DNA from: UBA3263 sp964508865
Lineage (GTDB): Bacteria; Bacteroidota; Bacteroidia; Bacteroidales; Muribaculaceae
NCBI GenBank assembly: GCA_964508865.1
Contig: CAZDVP010000001.1
Location: forward strand, 32,957-96,956
DNA: 64,000 nt
Direction: 5' to 3'
The first letter of the stretch is position 1; each line of letters begins with the position of its first letter. Position numbers and translations under genes: made by a program. Below the pieces are notes generated by a model that made no database searches, was not told the DNA's origin, and saw only the letters and a list, made by a program, of their open reading frames with translations. Below, piece by piece: positions 8,792-17,707 of this stretch.

Positions 8792-9247
8792 ATGATTATC
8801 AATAACATCGCTTACTCCTGGTCAATGGTTGAGTTGACCGCAAAAGCACTTTCCGGATCGGATAACCCCAATCCCGAAATCCTTATGGGTGTTTCCGCAC
8901 TCAAATGGAACATCGAGAAGAAAACTGAAGTGAACTACGGTCTTGGGGGTGAACCTGTCAATCGAGGCTTTGGTAACACTGTCTATACAGCCTCAATCAC
9001 AATGGACTACAACACTCAGGTTCAGCTTCGTGCTCTTCGTGGCACTCTTCGCAACCTTGGTGAGTTTGACATGGTGATTTCGTTTGCCAACGACCTGAAG
9101 GCAGATGAGATGTTTACTGAGACTATCACCCTCAAAGGCTGTTACTTTAACGAAGACGGCATGGAGGTGTCTCAGGACGATACCAACATCACTAAGGAGT
9201 TCAACCTCAACCCCTTCAAGATTGAGCTTACTACTTCTGCTGCTTAA
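8792..9247 (+). CDS. Tail tube protein
   Basis: The protein has 151 residues and is beta-rich, the right size and position for the inner tail tube. It contains SMVELTAKALSGS, a central VNRGFGNTVYTASITMDYNT, and a GCYFNEDGMEVSQDD segment reminiscent of Mu gpM-type tubes. It lies 12 bases after the sheath gene and ends in a terminator. The call is based on synteny and length together with the beta pattern. Confidence 0.7.
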   Translation: MIINNIAYSWSMVELTAKALSGSDNPNPEILMGVSALKWNIEKKTEVNYGLGGEPVNRGFGNTVYTASITMDYNTQVQLRALRGTLRNLGEFDMVISFANDLKADEMFTETITLKGCYFNEDGMEVSQDDTNITKEFNLNPFKIELTTSAA

Positions 9248-9268
9248 TCTCCATAATGGTTTGTGTCG

Positions 9269-9310
9269 GATGCCGGGGTCAAAAATGATTCCGGCATCTA
9301 TTTTATTTTC
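9269..9310 (+). terminator. Rho-independent terminator after tube gene
   Basis: A perfect 8-bp stem GATGCCGG/CCGGCATC (9269-9276 with 9291-9298) with a 14-base loop is followed by TATTTTATTTT. Confidence 0.75.
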
Positions 9311-9338
9311 CAATTTTCAACCAAATCAAAAGTCAAAC

Positions 9339-9350
9339 CTCTATTCGTAA
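9339..9350 (+). promoter_or_regulatory. Putative late promoter motif, copy 3 (before tail chaperone)
   Basis: CTCTATTCGTAA lies just after the terminator and 42 bases before the tail-chaperone ATG. It is one of the best matches to the recurring motif. Confidence 0.5.
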
Positions 9351-9380
9351 ACGTAACACTAAACTCAAAATAACAACATT

Positions 9381-9782
9381 ATGGACACTCCTGAAGTAGA
9401 CAAGATCGAAATGGGCGAAGAAATCACTCCCGAACTTCGCGCAACAATCGAGCAGACCGTAAAGGAACTCAAAGAAAAAGACTCAAAACTCAAAGCTGTT
9501 TTCCCCATCGTCATAGATGGTGATGAAGACTTCGGTGATAAGCCTCAGTATGTAGGTTACTTCCGCCGTCCTTCATATACCGCTATGAGCAAGTTTATGA
9601 CTTTCGCTCAGAAAGACAACACCGCTGCTATGCGACAGCTTGCAAAGGATTGTTTCCTTGCTGGCGATCGTGAACTTGTTGATGATGACGATCTCTTCCT
9701 CTTTGGCCTGATGGGTCAGTTTAACAAAATCATAGAGATGCGTCATGGCCGTCTCATAAATTTATCGAAACCTGGAAAGTAG
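9381..9782 (+). CDS. Tail assembly chaperone, short form (gpG-like)
   Basis: This 133-residue protein is encoded between tube and tape measure, the invariant position of the tail assembly chaperone that coats the tape measure during assembly. It has an acidic N-terminus and a conserved-looking core YVGYFRRPSYTAMSKFM followed by LFLFGLMGQFNKIIEM. Near its end a slippery heptamer allows a -1 shift that yields a longer form of about 192 residues, as with lambda G/GT. Confidence 0.75.
   Translation: MDTPEVDKIEMGEEITPELRATIEQTVKELKEKDSKLKAVFPIVIDGDEDFGDKPQYVGYFRRPSYTAMSKFMTFAQKDNTAAMRQLAKDCFLAGDRELVDDDDLFLFGLMGQFNKIIEMRHGRLINLSKPGK
9758..9764 (+). promoter_or_regulatory. -1 frameshift slippery site in tail chaperone
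   Basis: AAATTTA is phased A AAT TTA in the chaperone frame, which is a canonical X XXY YYZ heptamer. It lies 16 bases before the zero-frame TAG. The -1 frame is open from here to the TGA at 9956-9958. Confidence 0.75.
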
Positions 9783-9958
9783 ACGAAAAAGACGGTTTTC
9801 GTCAACAGTTGATTTTCATTAGGTACTACTTTCCAGGAATAGACGTTGACAGCCTATCGGATGAAGAATTTGCCCGAATAGCTAATGATGCCGAATGGCT
9901 CCATGAGCAAGGGTTAATGTTCAAACAAGCCAATGCACTTGGTTCAATCGCTAAATGA
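9764..9958 (+). CDS. -1 frame extension of tail chaperone (gpGT-like)
   Basis: After slipping at 9758-9764 the ribosome would add 64 residues, beginning IETWKVDEKDGF and ending NALGSIAK. The composition is normal for protein (RQQLIFIRYYFPGIDVDSL) and there is no independent start codon near the beginning, so it is best read as the T-domain of a G-T fusion that recruits the tape measure. Phase, stop position and gene context all agree. Confidence 0.7.
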   Translation: METWKVDEKDGFRQQLIFIRYYFPGIDVDSLSDEEFARIANDAEWLHEQGLMFKQANALGSIAK

Positions 9959-9960
9959 TT

Positions 9961-9995
9961 AAGCCCCATCGCCTAAAACAACGGTGATGGGGCTT
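9961..9995 (+). terminator. Terminator-like hairpin after tail chaperone
   Basis: A 13-bp stem (one G-U pair) pairs 9961-9973 with 9983-9995 around a 9-base loop. The downstream tract is only weakly T-rich, so it may be a partial terminator. It is followed directly by a late-promoter-like motif. Confidence 0.6.
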
Positions 9996-10021
9996 TGGCT
10001 TACCCACCGTGTTTAAGGATT

Positions 10022-10036
10022 CTCTATTCTTTATAA
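10022..10036 (+). promoter_or_regulatory. Putative late promoter motif, copy 4 (before tape measure)
   Basis: CTCTATTCTTTATAA lies 27 bases before the tape-measure ATG and just after the hairpin. Confidence 0.5.
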
Positions 10037-10048
10037 AGCTCTTACAGA

Positions 10049-13000
10049 ATGTCCCAAACATTTGATGTCAATTATAATCTAAATGTCCAAGCGCAAACAG
10101 GCATAGATGCGATCAACCGTTTCAAACGTGCTGTTAATTCTTTGACTAAAGTCACTCAGAATCTATCGGATATTGAGCGACGTATCCGTGGCGTTTCACA
10201 AACTATGACTTCGTTGACTAAATCAACGAACCAAATAAAAATTAACGTGCAACCGGCCACACAATCGTTAGGTAAACTAATACGTGGTATTCAGAAAGCG
10301 AGAACCGAACTTACTCAGCTGCAAACACAAGCTGCCAAGGGAGCCAATGTAAAAACCAATGTCTCCCAGGCTCGAAATCGCACGGCTTCTACTGCACCTG
10401 CCTCTCCTCGAAAATCATCTTATAATCGACCTATTCCGACAACACGTTCAGGAATACCGTTAGTACGAAATACTAACGCACTTGGCTATAAACTTTTTGG
10501 ACCTACGCCCTTACCTAATAATGGTGGGATGGCGATTGATATGCTGAAAGGTATGGGTATCGCATACGGTATCGCTGGCCTTGGCAGTATGGTTTCCAAT
10601 ATTGTTCAGCAATCTGCTGAATATGACAATATTATGAAAACCGTCGAGAACATCTTGAAAGTTCACGACGAGAAGGGTGACTTTGGAAATAGATTCTCTT
10701 CCATGTCACAGACAATTCGTAATGTCGGTATGGAGACCAAGTTCAAGGTTACAGAAGTGGCTGATGCAGCAAAGTTCCTTGCAATGGCAGGTCTGGGCCT
10801 GGAAGAGATTCAGCAAGCGATTCGACCAATTGCCGATATTGCGTTGATTGGTGACACAGCTCTTGGTGAAACTGCTGATATGGTGACTAACATTATGACT
10901 GGCTATGGCATCTCGTCTAAAAAGATGAGACACGCTGTGGATGTTATGACCAATACCTTCACCATGTCAAATACAACCTTGGCAGAAATTGCAGAATCAT
11001 ACAAGTATGCCAACTTGCTTTCGCTTGCTGGAGTTCCGTTTGAGGAAACAACAGCGGCAATTGGTGTGTTAGGTGATGCTGGTATTAAAGGTTCTCAAGC
11101 TGGTACCACTCTTCGTATGATTATGAACAACATTAGTAATCCTACGACATCACAGGCACGAGCTTGGGCCGCTTTGGGAATCAATACGAAAGACCAAAAC
11201 GGTAAAACCAGAGATTTGTTGGATATATTCCAAGAACTGAAAGATAAGGGTGCGCAACTTACAGACATTCAGAAACTATTTAGGATTACAGCCTCTTCAG
11301 GTGCTGCCGCCCTTCTTGATCGTGTAGACAAATGGGATAAAGTGTACACTGAGAATTTCTTGTCTCAGGGGCTATCGTCTCGTTTGGCCGATGAAAAGAA
11401 AAATACACTTCAAGGTCTTTGGGCACAGCTAACATCAGTTTTCACAGACAAGGGTGTTACGGCTTTTGGTGGCATACAGGGTACGATTCGTGGTTTGATG
11501 CAACAGTCTATCGCATGGTTGAAAACTGATAAGGTGACTATGCTCTTTAAGCAAGCAGCAAATACAATTATGGAATTTATCCGACTAATCATAGATGCAA
11601 CTAAGAAGTTCTATGATTTCTTCCAGTTGTTTGCTCCGCTTATCAAAACATGGGTTAAGTTCCAGTTGTTAATATGGCCCATTGTAAAGGCTGTCACTGC
11701 TTTCAAGAGCGTATTTTTAGGATTGCTCGGATTACAGAAGGTTTCTTACGTTATTTTTGGTCTCGGCAAGAGCATTAGATCATTAGGAGCAAGTATGGGC
11801 GTTATGAATATGTCCACATCAGGCACTGCCGCAGGTTCAACTGCCGGTGCTATAGGAGGTGGCCGTGTAATGTCTCCCTATGGTTTTGCCACTGGATTGC
11901 CTTGGCTTGCACCTTTGAGCGAAAGTCAACTTCAAAAAGCCGCATCCGGTTTGAAGAATTTGAAGAAACCGCTCCCCTGGAATAGTCAGATGACCCCTGC
12001 TATTCAGCAACACTTAAAGCAGAGGACTATTGACTATTATAAATATAACGCTGAAGAGCAGAAGATTTACAATCGTCGTGTGCGAAATATGCAACTTCGC
12101 GCCGGAGCTTCAAGTCTTGGCAAAATGGGACTCGGTGCGGCTGGAGCATACGTAGGTATGACACAGATGACAAAAGAAAATGCAAATGGTTGGGATATAG
12201 CTTCTGGTGGTTTGTTCACAGCTGCTGGTATGGCTGCTATGGTTGGTGGCCCGGTTGGTTGGATTGCCGGAGCTGCACTTGCTATAGGCGGTTTAGCGGC
12301 TTCTTTCGCAAGTTTTCAATCTAACCTCAGTGCATTATCGAGTTTTGTGCAATCGTTTTCGTCGTCGCATCAGCTTCTTGATGGCGTGTTGTTGAATGGT
12401 AGCACTAAAACAGAAAGATACTTGGAATTTGTATGGCGAAAAAATTATGACATCAATGATTTGATTCAACGTCGTATAGAACTAACAAAAGAACTTCTTG
12501 GAATAGAAACTCCAAATGCAACAACCACTAAGGACGTTGGAAATGAGATTTACAGTCAGATGTATGAGAGATTCTATGCAGCTGACTCAATTTGGGGGAG
12601 TAATGGTGCGGCAAAAAAAGCAGCTGAGTTATTTAATAACTATGGCTCTAAATATGGCATAAAGGTCTTCAAATCTGATGGTGATTGGGCTTATCAAGAT
12701 GTTAATGGAAACATTTATAAGTTTAAGAACCCCGACGGCACCACTGATACTAACGATGCTGTCATGTATGATGTGGCTGCTGCTCTTGAATTACTTCATG
12801 GAAGCTATCGTTCCAAGATTATTGATGAAAACCAGCATCGTCTGGCACAAATGCTTTACGGTCGAGCAACCGCAGAAGATGTACGAAATTGGAGAGATAC
12901 ATTTGCGGCTCAATATGGCCCAGCAAGTTGGACATCACTCATCCGTCCAGATCAATGGAATGAAGATACCGATGTTGCAAAATTTTGGAGTGGTGAAGAC

Positions 13001-14200
13001 ATCGCTAAGTCTTATATGGGTGCTCAATTACTCTGGAAGAGTATGTTTCAGATGGTGGAGGCTCAAAACGCCATTGCCGATTTCAAAACGAAGTTAGAGG
13101 CAGGGCAGTTAACAGAAAATGATGTAGTAAAAGCATTGCGCTGGGGTGATTACGATATTCTCGGCCAGACTCTTGCTGATTATAATCCCAGTGATGTATA
13201 CGGTTGGTTCCGAAATATGGGTTATTATGGTGATGGTATATGGCGAGACCCAAGTGGAAGAGAGACTCCAGAGGTAATGGCTCAAACTGCTGCTGGCCAA
13301 ATGCAGAGGCTTTTGGAATCTATCCAAAAACTTGGTTTGGAAGCAGACCCATCAACACAGGCTCTTCAGACCTATGCCAATACATTACTTACGCTTGCAG
13401 AATCTTTTCTCGGACAAAATGAGGCCATTTCTGGTTCGCATGATGGAGAAAAAAAGGTAATTAACGGTCAAACATGGCGTTGGAACGCAAGCACTCAGCA
13501 ATGGGAATTATTGGATGATAATAATCAGCCGGCTCAGATTTCTCAGGGGCTTGTTGATATGTCTAACAATATGACTAATTTGCTTAATACTGTCCAAACA
13601 GTTAATTCTGAATGGCCTACATCATTCCTTGATATAGCCCAAATGACCAGACCGGTAGCGACATCTTGTGACAATTTGTCACTATATAATTGGAGTAATT
13701 TACCTACTTGTGACAATTCGTCACCATATAATTTATCAACTTTATGGAACTTACCTTCATCACAACCAAGATTTATGGACTGGATGAACTTTGGACCCTC
13801 AAATAATGAGCAAAGTGGATCTGGTAAAAATAATTTCTTAGCACGGGCTATGGGTCTCACGACTAAAGGTGTAACAATGACCCCTCAGCAAATGGGTAAT
13901 GTTATTAAAAATACCACAACTACTACGCCCATTACTACTACGCCTACAGGCACAACAACCCATCCTCATAATGGTCAAGATGGTGCGGATCCTTCTAAAT
14001 ATCGTAACCATTATAATCAAGGGAACGCTGCTCCCAAACAGATCAATGTCACCATTAAAAACTTAATGGCAGTAGATAAAATTGACCTCAGTAATCCTAA
14101 TAATATTGCTGTGATTAACAATCTCAAAGAACAATTGGCGCAGGCTCTCGTTGACGTTGTAGCAGATAGTGATGTCATGTTAGCCGGTCTCACAACATAG
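10049..14200 (+). CDS. Tail tape measure protein
   Basis: This 1383-residue protein sets tail length. Residues about 180-420 carry the TP901-type tape-measure core: KFKVTEVADAAKFLAMAGLG, a TLAEIAESYKYANLLSLAGV segment and GIKGSQAGTTLRMIMNNISN. Two hydrophobic stretches follow, at about 540-570 and 690-760 (Gly/Ala-rich, e.g. AAMVGGPVGWIAGAALAIGG), as in other tape measures that may insert into the membrane. The N-terminal 120 residues are helical and Gln/Thr-rich, and the C-terminal part is Asn/Thr-rich. No lysozyme or peptidase motif is obvious. Confidence 0.9.
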   Translation: MSQTFDVNYNLNVQAQTGIDAINRFKRAVNSLTKVTQNLSDIERRIRGVSQTMTSLTKSTNQIKINVQPATQSLGKLIRGIQKARTELTQLQTQAAKGANVKTNVSQARNRTASTAPASPRKSSYNRPIPTTRSGIPLVRNTNALGYKLFGPTPLPNNGGMAIDMLKGMGIAYGIAGLGSMVSNIVQQSAEYDNIMKTVENILKVHDEKGDFGNRFSSMSQTIRNVGMETKFKVTEVADAAKFLAMAGLGLEEIQQAIRPIADIALIGDTALGETADMVTNIMTGYGISSKKMRHAVDVMTNTFTMSNTTLAEIAESYKYANLLSLAGVPFEETTAAIGVLGDAGIKGSQAGTTLRMIMNNISNPTTSQARAWAALGINTKDQNGKTRDLLDIFQELKDKGAQLTDIQKLFRITASSGAAALLDRVDKWDKVYTENFLSQGLSSRLADEKKNTLQGLWAQLTSVFTDKGVTAFGGIQGTIRGLMQQSIAWLKTDKVTMLFKQAANTIMEFIRLIIDATKKFYDFFQLFAPLIKTWVKFQLLIWPIVKAVTAFKSVFLGLLGLQKVSYVIFGLGKSIRSLGASMGVMNMSTSGTAAGSTAGAIGGGRVMSPYGFATGLPWLAPLSESQLQKAASGLKNLKKPLPWNSQMTPAIQQHLKQRTIDYYKYNAEEQKIYNRRVRNMQLRAGASSLGKMGLGAAGAYVGMTQMTKENANGWDIASGGLFTAAGMAAMVGGPVGWIAGAALAIGGLAASFASFQSNLSALSSFVQSFSSSHQLLDGVLLNGSTKTERYLEFVWRKNYDINDLIQRRIELTKELLGIETPNATTTKDVGNEIYSQMYERFYAADSIWGSNGAAKKAAELFNNYGSKYGIKVFKSDGDWAYQDVNGNIYKFKNPDGTTDTNDAVMYDVAAALELLHGSYRSKIIDENQHRLAQMLYGRATAEDVRNWRDTFAAQYGPASWTSLIRPDQWNEDTDVAKFWSGEDIAKSYMGAQLLWKSMFQMVEAQNAIADFKTKLEAGQLTENDVVKALRWGDYDILGQTLADYNPSDVYGWFRNMGYYGDGIWRDPSGRETPEVMAQTAAGQMQRLLESIQKLGLEADPSTQALQTYANTLLTLAESFLGQNEAISGSHDGEKKVINGQTWRWNASTQQWELLDDNNQPAQISQGLVDMSNNMTNLLNTVQTVNSEWPTSFLDIAQMTRPVATSCDNLSLYNWSNLPTCDNSSPYNLSTLWNLPSSQPRFMDWMNFGPSNNEQSGSGKNNFLARAMGLTTKGVTMTPQQMGNVIKNTTTTTPITTTPTGTTTHPHNGQDGADPSKYRNHYNQGNAAPKQINVTIKNLMAVDKIDLSNPNNIAVINNLKEQLAQALVDVVADSDVMLAGLTT

Positions 14201-14209
14201 GAAATTGCA

Positions 14210-15253
14210 ATGAGTTATTTTGGCCCAATTTGGAGTTCGTTGAAATTTAGCACCGGCAAAGCTCTTCTTGATTTTGCCGGTGGCTATAATCAACGTCTCC
14301 CTTATAGAAGTGATAACGTTGAATACAAAAATGTTCGTCATAAAAGTGCGTTAGTACATATTGCCAAACAGCTGGCCATGTCTACACTGGAGGGCGAACT
14401 AAACCTTCTTGTTCCCAGATACAGAAGATATTTGGAAAAGACGTTACGCGATGTAGTTCTTGAACAGCAGAAAAATAACCAAAATTTTGTTCAACTTATT
14501 AAAGATGAACAGATAAGCAATAATGAATGGGGTAAAGTAACTACCGAGGATGAAGGGCGAACTATTCAGGCTGTAGACAGGTATGGCACCCCAGTTCCTG
14601 AAGCGTTAATTCTATACATAGAGGACACTGAAACTCATACTGTTTCAAAAAAGACGAATGATCCAGTCTCAGGAGCAGTAATTGAGACTCCAGAAGAAAC
14701 TAAGGTAGTGGATCATATTGACCTATCCCCTCAAATATCAGTTAATAGTAGCAAAAATATTGTCTTAACACAAGTTCAAGGTCGTGATTATACACGAAAA
14801 GAATTGGTATCTGGTGGTGATATTTCTTTTTCAGTAAATGGTTCTATTGTTTCACACAATGAAGGAGAGTACCCGGAAAATGCTGTAAAGAAGTTCATCC
14901 AGATTATGCAGTATAATGGTATAGTCCATGTGAAATCCATGTTGTTCGACCAATTTAATGTTGACAAGATTGTAATCAAGGATTTTTCATTAAGTAATCC
15001 CGAATACAAAAACATTCAGCCATATTCTTTTTCCTGTGTAGCAATAGAACCGGACGAAGATGTCAAGATCACACAGGACACCATCTCTGTTCTTAACCGA
15101 GAATTGCAAATCAGTCCGATGAGCAAATGGTATAACTTTATACTTAATAGCAAGTGGGGTGACATGGCAACCTCAGCAGTAGTAAACACAGCGTCAAGCA
15201 TGGCTACGCAAGCCGCCGGAAGCGGTTTGGACGCACTAATTCCTAATATTTAA
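14210..15253 (+). CDS. Tail/baseplate protein, DUF6046-like
   Basis: This 347-residue protein sits directly between the tape measure and the hub. A helical N-terminal part with RYRRYLEKTLRDVV is followed by a beta-rich domain with GRDYTRKELVSGGDISFSVN and AVKKFIQIMQYNGIVHVKS, then FSLSNPEYKNIQPYSFSCVA. The last domain resembles the DUF6046 family of Bacteroidales phages, probably a baseplate-hub or LysM-like tail component. The family name is a recollection and has not been verified. Its stop codon overlaps the next start by one base. Confidence 0.5.
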   Translation: MSYFGPIWSSLKFSTGKALLDFAGGYNQRLPYRSDNVEYKNVRHKSALVHIAKQLAMSTLEGELNLLVPRYRRYLEKTLRDVVLEQQKNNQNFVQLIKDEQISNNEWGKVTTEDEGRTIQAVDRYGTPVPEALILYIEDTETHTVSKKTNDPVSGAVIETPEETKVVDHIDLSPQISVNSSKNIVLTQVQGRDYTRKELVSGGDISFSVNGSIVSHNEGEYPENAVKKFIQIMQYNGIVHVKSMLFDQFNVDKIVIKDFSLSNPEYKNIQPYSFSCVAIEPDEDVKITQDTISVLNRELQISPMSKWYNFILNSKWGDMATSAVVNTASSMATQAAGSGLDALIPNI

Positions 15254-16752
15254 TGGCTTACAATTCTGAACAACCCAGCTTCCAGATCTTGATATGTTGC
15301 ATCAAGATCTGGAATGTCAAGGACTCGGCAAATGTCATGTCGGTACCTGATGACGCAATGCTTATCAGTGAAGTATCTGAAATTGAAATCGAGGAATCGT
15401 ATAAAAAATTGATATGGAACGCTTCAGTCAAATTCCCTCGTGGTACTGTTGTTCGCAAAACTATTACACCGGAGAACCAAAACGAGATAGCTGATGACCC
15501 TTCACTCGGCGTATCGACAAATAATTCCGGTGTTATCGAAGAGGTACGTAAGAACTCTTCAGTAGCCACAAATGAGATGTTTAAGCCGGGGCAGCGTATT
15601 CGGATATATTTAGGTTATACCGATGACCCAGAGATTGCCCGAATTGCAAAAACTAATGCCACCGGCAAAACCATATTTAACGATAAACAGACATTAACCA
15701 AATACACGGAGGACGCTCAATATCTGGCAGAGAAAGCTATGCACATTATGTTTGATGGGTATATCACAAAAGTAAGTGTTGATACACCCATTGAATTATA
15801 TTGCGAAAATCTTCTTTCCAGCTTAAAGTCCATCACCTGCCCTAAAAAGACTTTGACAAAAGCCACTATCAATGACATTATTGGGCCTGATGGCAAACTC
15901 AAATTGCTGGAGGGCACCGGTCTAAAACTTCATTCAGATACCGTGGCTACTGAGTTTAGCATTGGCAAGATAGAATTGGTGCCGGACTTAACATTGGCTG
16001 ATGTGTTGACAGAATGGGCCAAATACGGAATATACTGCTATTACTGTGACGATAATGGGGAGCCGGCCATTCAAATCGCTCGTGCCTATTTTTCCAGCAA
16101 AAACAATGACCCGAAACTTAAAGGTTCAATTATGAACGCTAATTCGGAAGTTGTTACGCCTATCAAAATATTATTTGATTATCATGTGGCTCAAAATGGT
16201 TTATCGGCCACTATTGCTGAAAAAGATTTTATAGGTGTTGAGGCTGAGGGTTTGGCGAATGAAGGGGGTAAAGATAAGTTCATTCACATGACTATCTTGA
16301 AAAATCCTAAGTACAAAGAAGGAGATCCTCCAGATGACAAGTACCGTGTCGTAAATGAATCGACATTATCAAAAAAAGCCATGAAACTTGGATGCCGTCC
16401 ACTGTCAAAGGCAAAGGATCATGTGGATATGAAATTATACACCAAGATACCATACCATTCTCGAAAAATACCGGTTACGCGAGACGAACTTTTGGAGGAA
16501 GCCATTCAGTATCTTGAAGGGTACAATGTCAATGGCATTGAAGGCTCTCTCACTCTGTTTGGCGATTTGCACCTCCATACAGCAACCAAAGTAGAACTCG
16601 TAGATAACCGTTATCCGGGTAAGAATGGCTATTATTTGGTAGAGGAAGTCAATACGACATTTGGTGTAGACGGCTACCGTCAGACAATTAAAATGCCGTA
16701 TTGTATAAAACGAATAGGTAAAACTGATTCAGAGAACAATGAGCAACAATAG
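15253..16752 (+). CDS. Baseplate hub protein (gpD / T4 gp27-like)
   Basis: The protein has 499 residues. The C-terminal part YNVNGIEGSLTLFGDLHLHTATKVEL followed by YPGKNGYYLVEEVNTTF is characteristic of hub proteins that cap the tail tube and carry the spike: late-control gpD, Mu gp44 and T4 gp27 types. It precedes a spike-like gene and overlaps it by 14 bases, fitting the hub-spike pair. It is chain-starting in the beta-barrel region and has no lysozyme domain. Confidence 0.65.
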   Translation: MAYNSEQPSFQILICCIKIWNVKDSANVMSVPDDAMLISEVSEIEIEESYKKLIWNASVKFPRGTVVRKTITPENQNEIADDPSLGVSTNNSGVIEEVRKNSSVATNEMFKPGQRIRIYLGYTDDPEIARIAKTNATGKTIFNDKQTLTKYTEDAQYLAEKAMHIMFDGYITKVSVDTPIELYCENLLSSLKSITCPKKTLTKATINDIIGPDGKLKLLEGTGLKLHSDTVATEFSIGKIELVPDLTLADVLTEWAKYGIYCYYCDDNGEPAIQIARAYFSSKNNDPKLKGSIMNANSEVVTPIKILFDYHVAQNGLSATIAEKDFIGVEAEGLANEGGKDKFIHMTILKNPKYKEGDPPDDKYRVVNESTLSKKAMKLGCRPLSKAKDHVDMKLYTKIPYHSRKIPVTRDELLEEAIQYLEGYNVNGIEGSLTLFGDLHLHTATKVELVDNRYPGKNGYYLVEEVNTTFGVDGYRQTIKMPYCIKRIGKTDSENNEQQ

Positions 16753-17707
16753 GCCACATACAAGTTTGAACTCAAACGCAATCATTAGAGATGCGATTCG
16801 TAGGATTGCTCTGAAAGGTATTGTAAATAACGCTACCGGTGCCGTAAGAGGTACTGGTAGAGTTAGTGGTTATGTCGCTAAAATTCACGATGATGAAAGC
16901 GATGAACTTTTCGGTACCATTGATGTCCAGGAGTACGTTCAGCTTGCCGTTGATGAAAACGATGAGATGCAGATGGGTTATCACGAAGGTGTGTTGCTCA
17001 GTGCTATTCAAGATAACTCGAAAGGCTATGTCATTGTACCGAAACTTTATTCTGAAGTTTTGGTTAGTCATGATTCGGATTCCGGAACGGAATATGTGTC
17101 AATGTACTCGCACGTTGACCTTATCCAGTTGGACGCTCACGAAACGATTTCTATTGGAGTAAAAGAGCGTGAGGAATGGGAAGACAGTGAAGACTCCCCA
17201 GATATTGATGAACTCGAAGAAACCGGGGTTTTCTCCAATACCACATACCTCAAAGATTCAATCACCAGTGAGGTTCATAAAGAGAAGGGTTCCCATATAT
17301 CGAAAACAGAATTGACTGGCGAGAAACTGACCGCCAGTATTGATGATGGCCAAACTACTGTAGAAATGGATAAACAGCAAATTCACATGAAGCGTGAAAA
17401 TGCTGAAGTCACCATAACTTCTGATAAAATTGAAGAAAAGGTTGGAAGTACAACAATCACTACAGAGAATGGCAAAGTTCATCTGGGAAGCACTTCAGGA
17501 ACAGACAATGCAGTGCTTGGTAAAGAGTTGGCTGGAGTCCTTTCAGAATTGGTGCAGTATTTGGGTCAAATGATGACCCCGACGATGATGGGGCCTCAGC
17601 CCCCGGCCAATGTTGTTGCCAGCTTTATTTCACTCAAAGCAAAAATTGATGCTTTCAAGGCAAGTCAAAGTGGATTCTTAACCCAAAAGGTAATGGTTCA
17701 GAAATAA
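16739..17707 (+). CDS. Baseplate spike / tail tip protein (gpV-like)
   Basis: This 322-residue protein has an N-terminal OB-fold-like region (GYVAKIHDDESDELFGTIDV; GVLLSAIQDNSKGYVIVPK). It is followed by an alternating beta repeat region from about residue 180 (GSHISKTELTGEKLTASIDD; GQTTVEMDKQQIHMKRENAE) typical of a triple-stranded beta-helix spike, and a helical C-terminus. This is the architecture of Mu gp45 / P2 gpV spikes that puncture the outer membrane. It overlaps the hub gene. Confidence 0.65.
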   Translation: MSNNRPHTSLNSNAIIRDAIRRIALKGIVNNATGAVRGTGRVSGYVAKIHDDESDELFGTIDVQEYVQLAVDENDEMQMGYHEGVLLSAIQDNSKGYVIVPKLYSEVLVSHDSDSGTEYVSMYSHVDLIQLDAHETISIGVKEREEWEDSEDSPDIDELEETGVFSNTTYLKDSITSEVHKEKGSHISKTELTGEKLTASIDDGQTTVEMDKQQIHMKRENAEVTITSDKIEEKVGSTTITTENGKVHLGSTSGTDNAVLGKELAGVLSELVQYLGQMMTPTMMGPQPPANVVASFISLKAKIDAFKASQSGFLTQKVMVQK

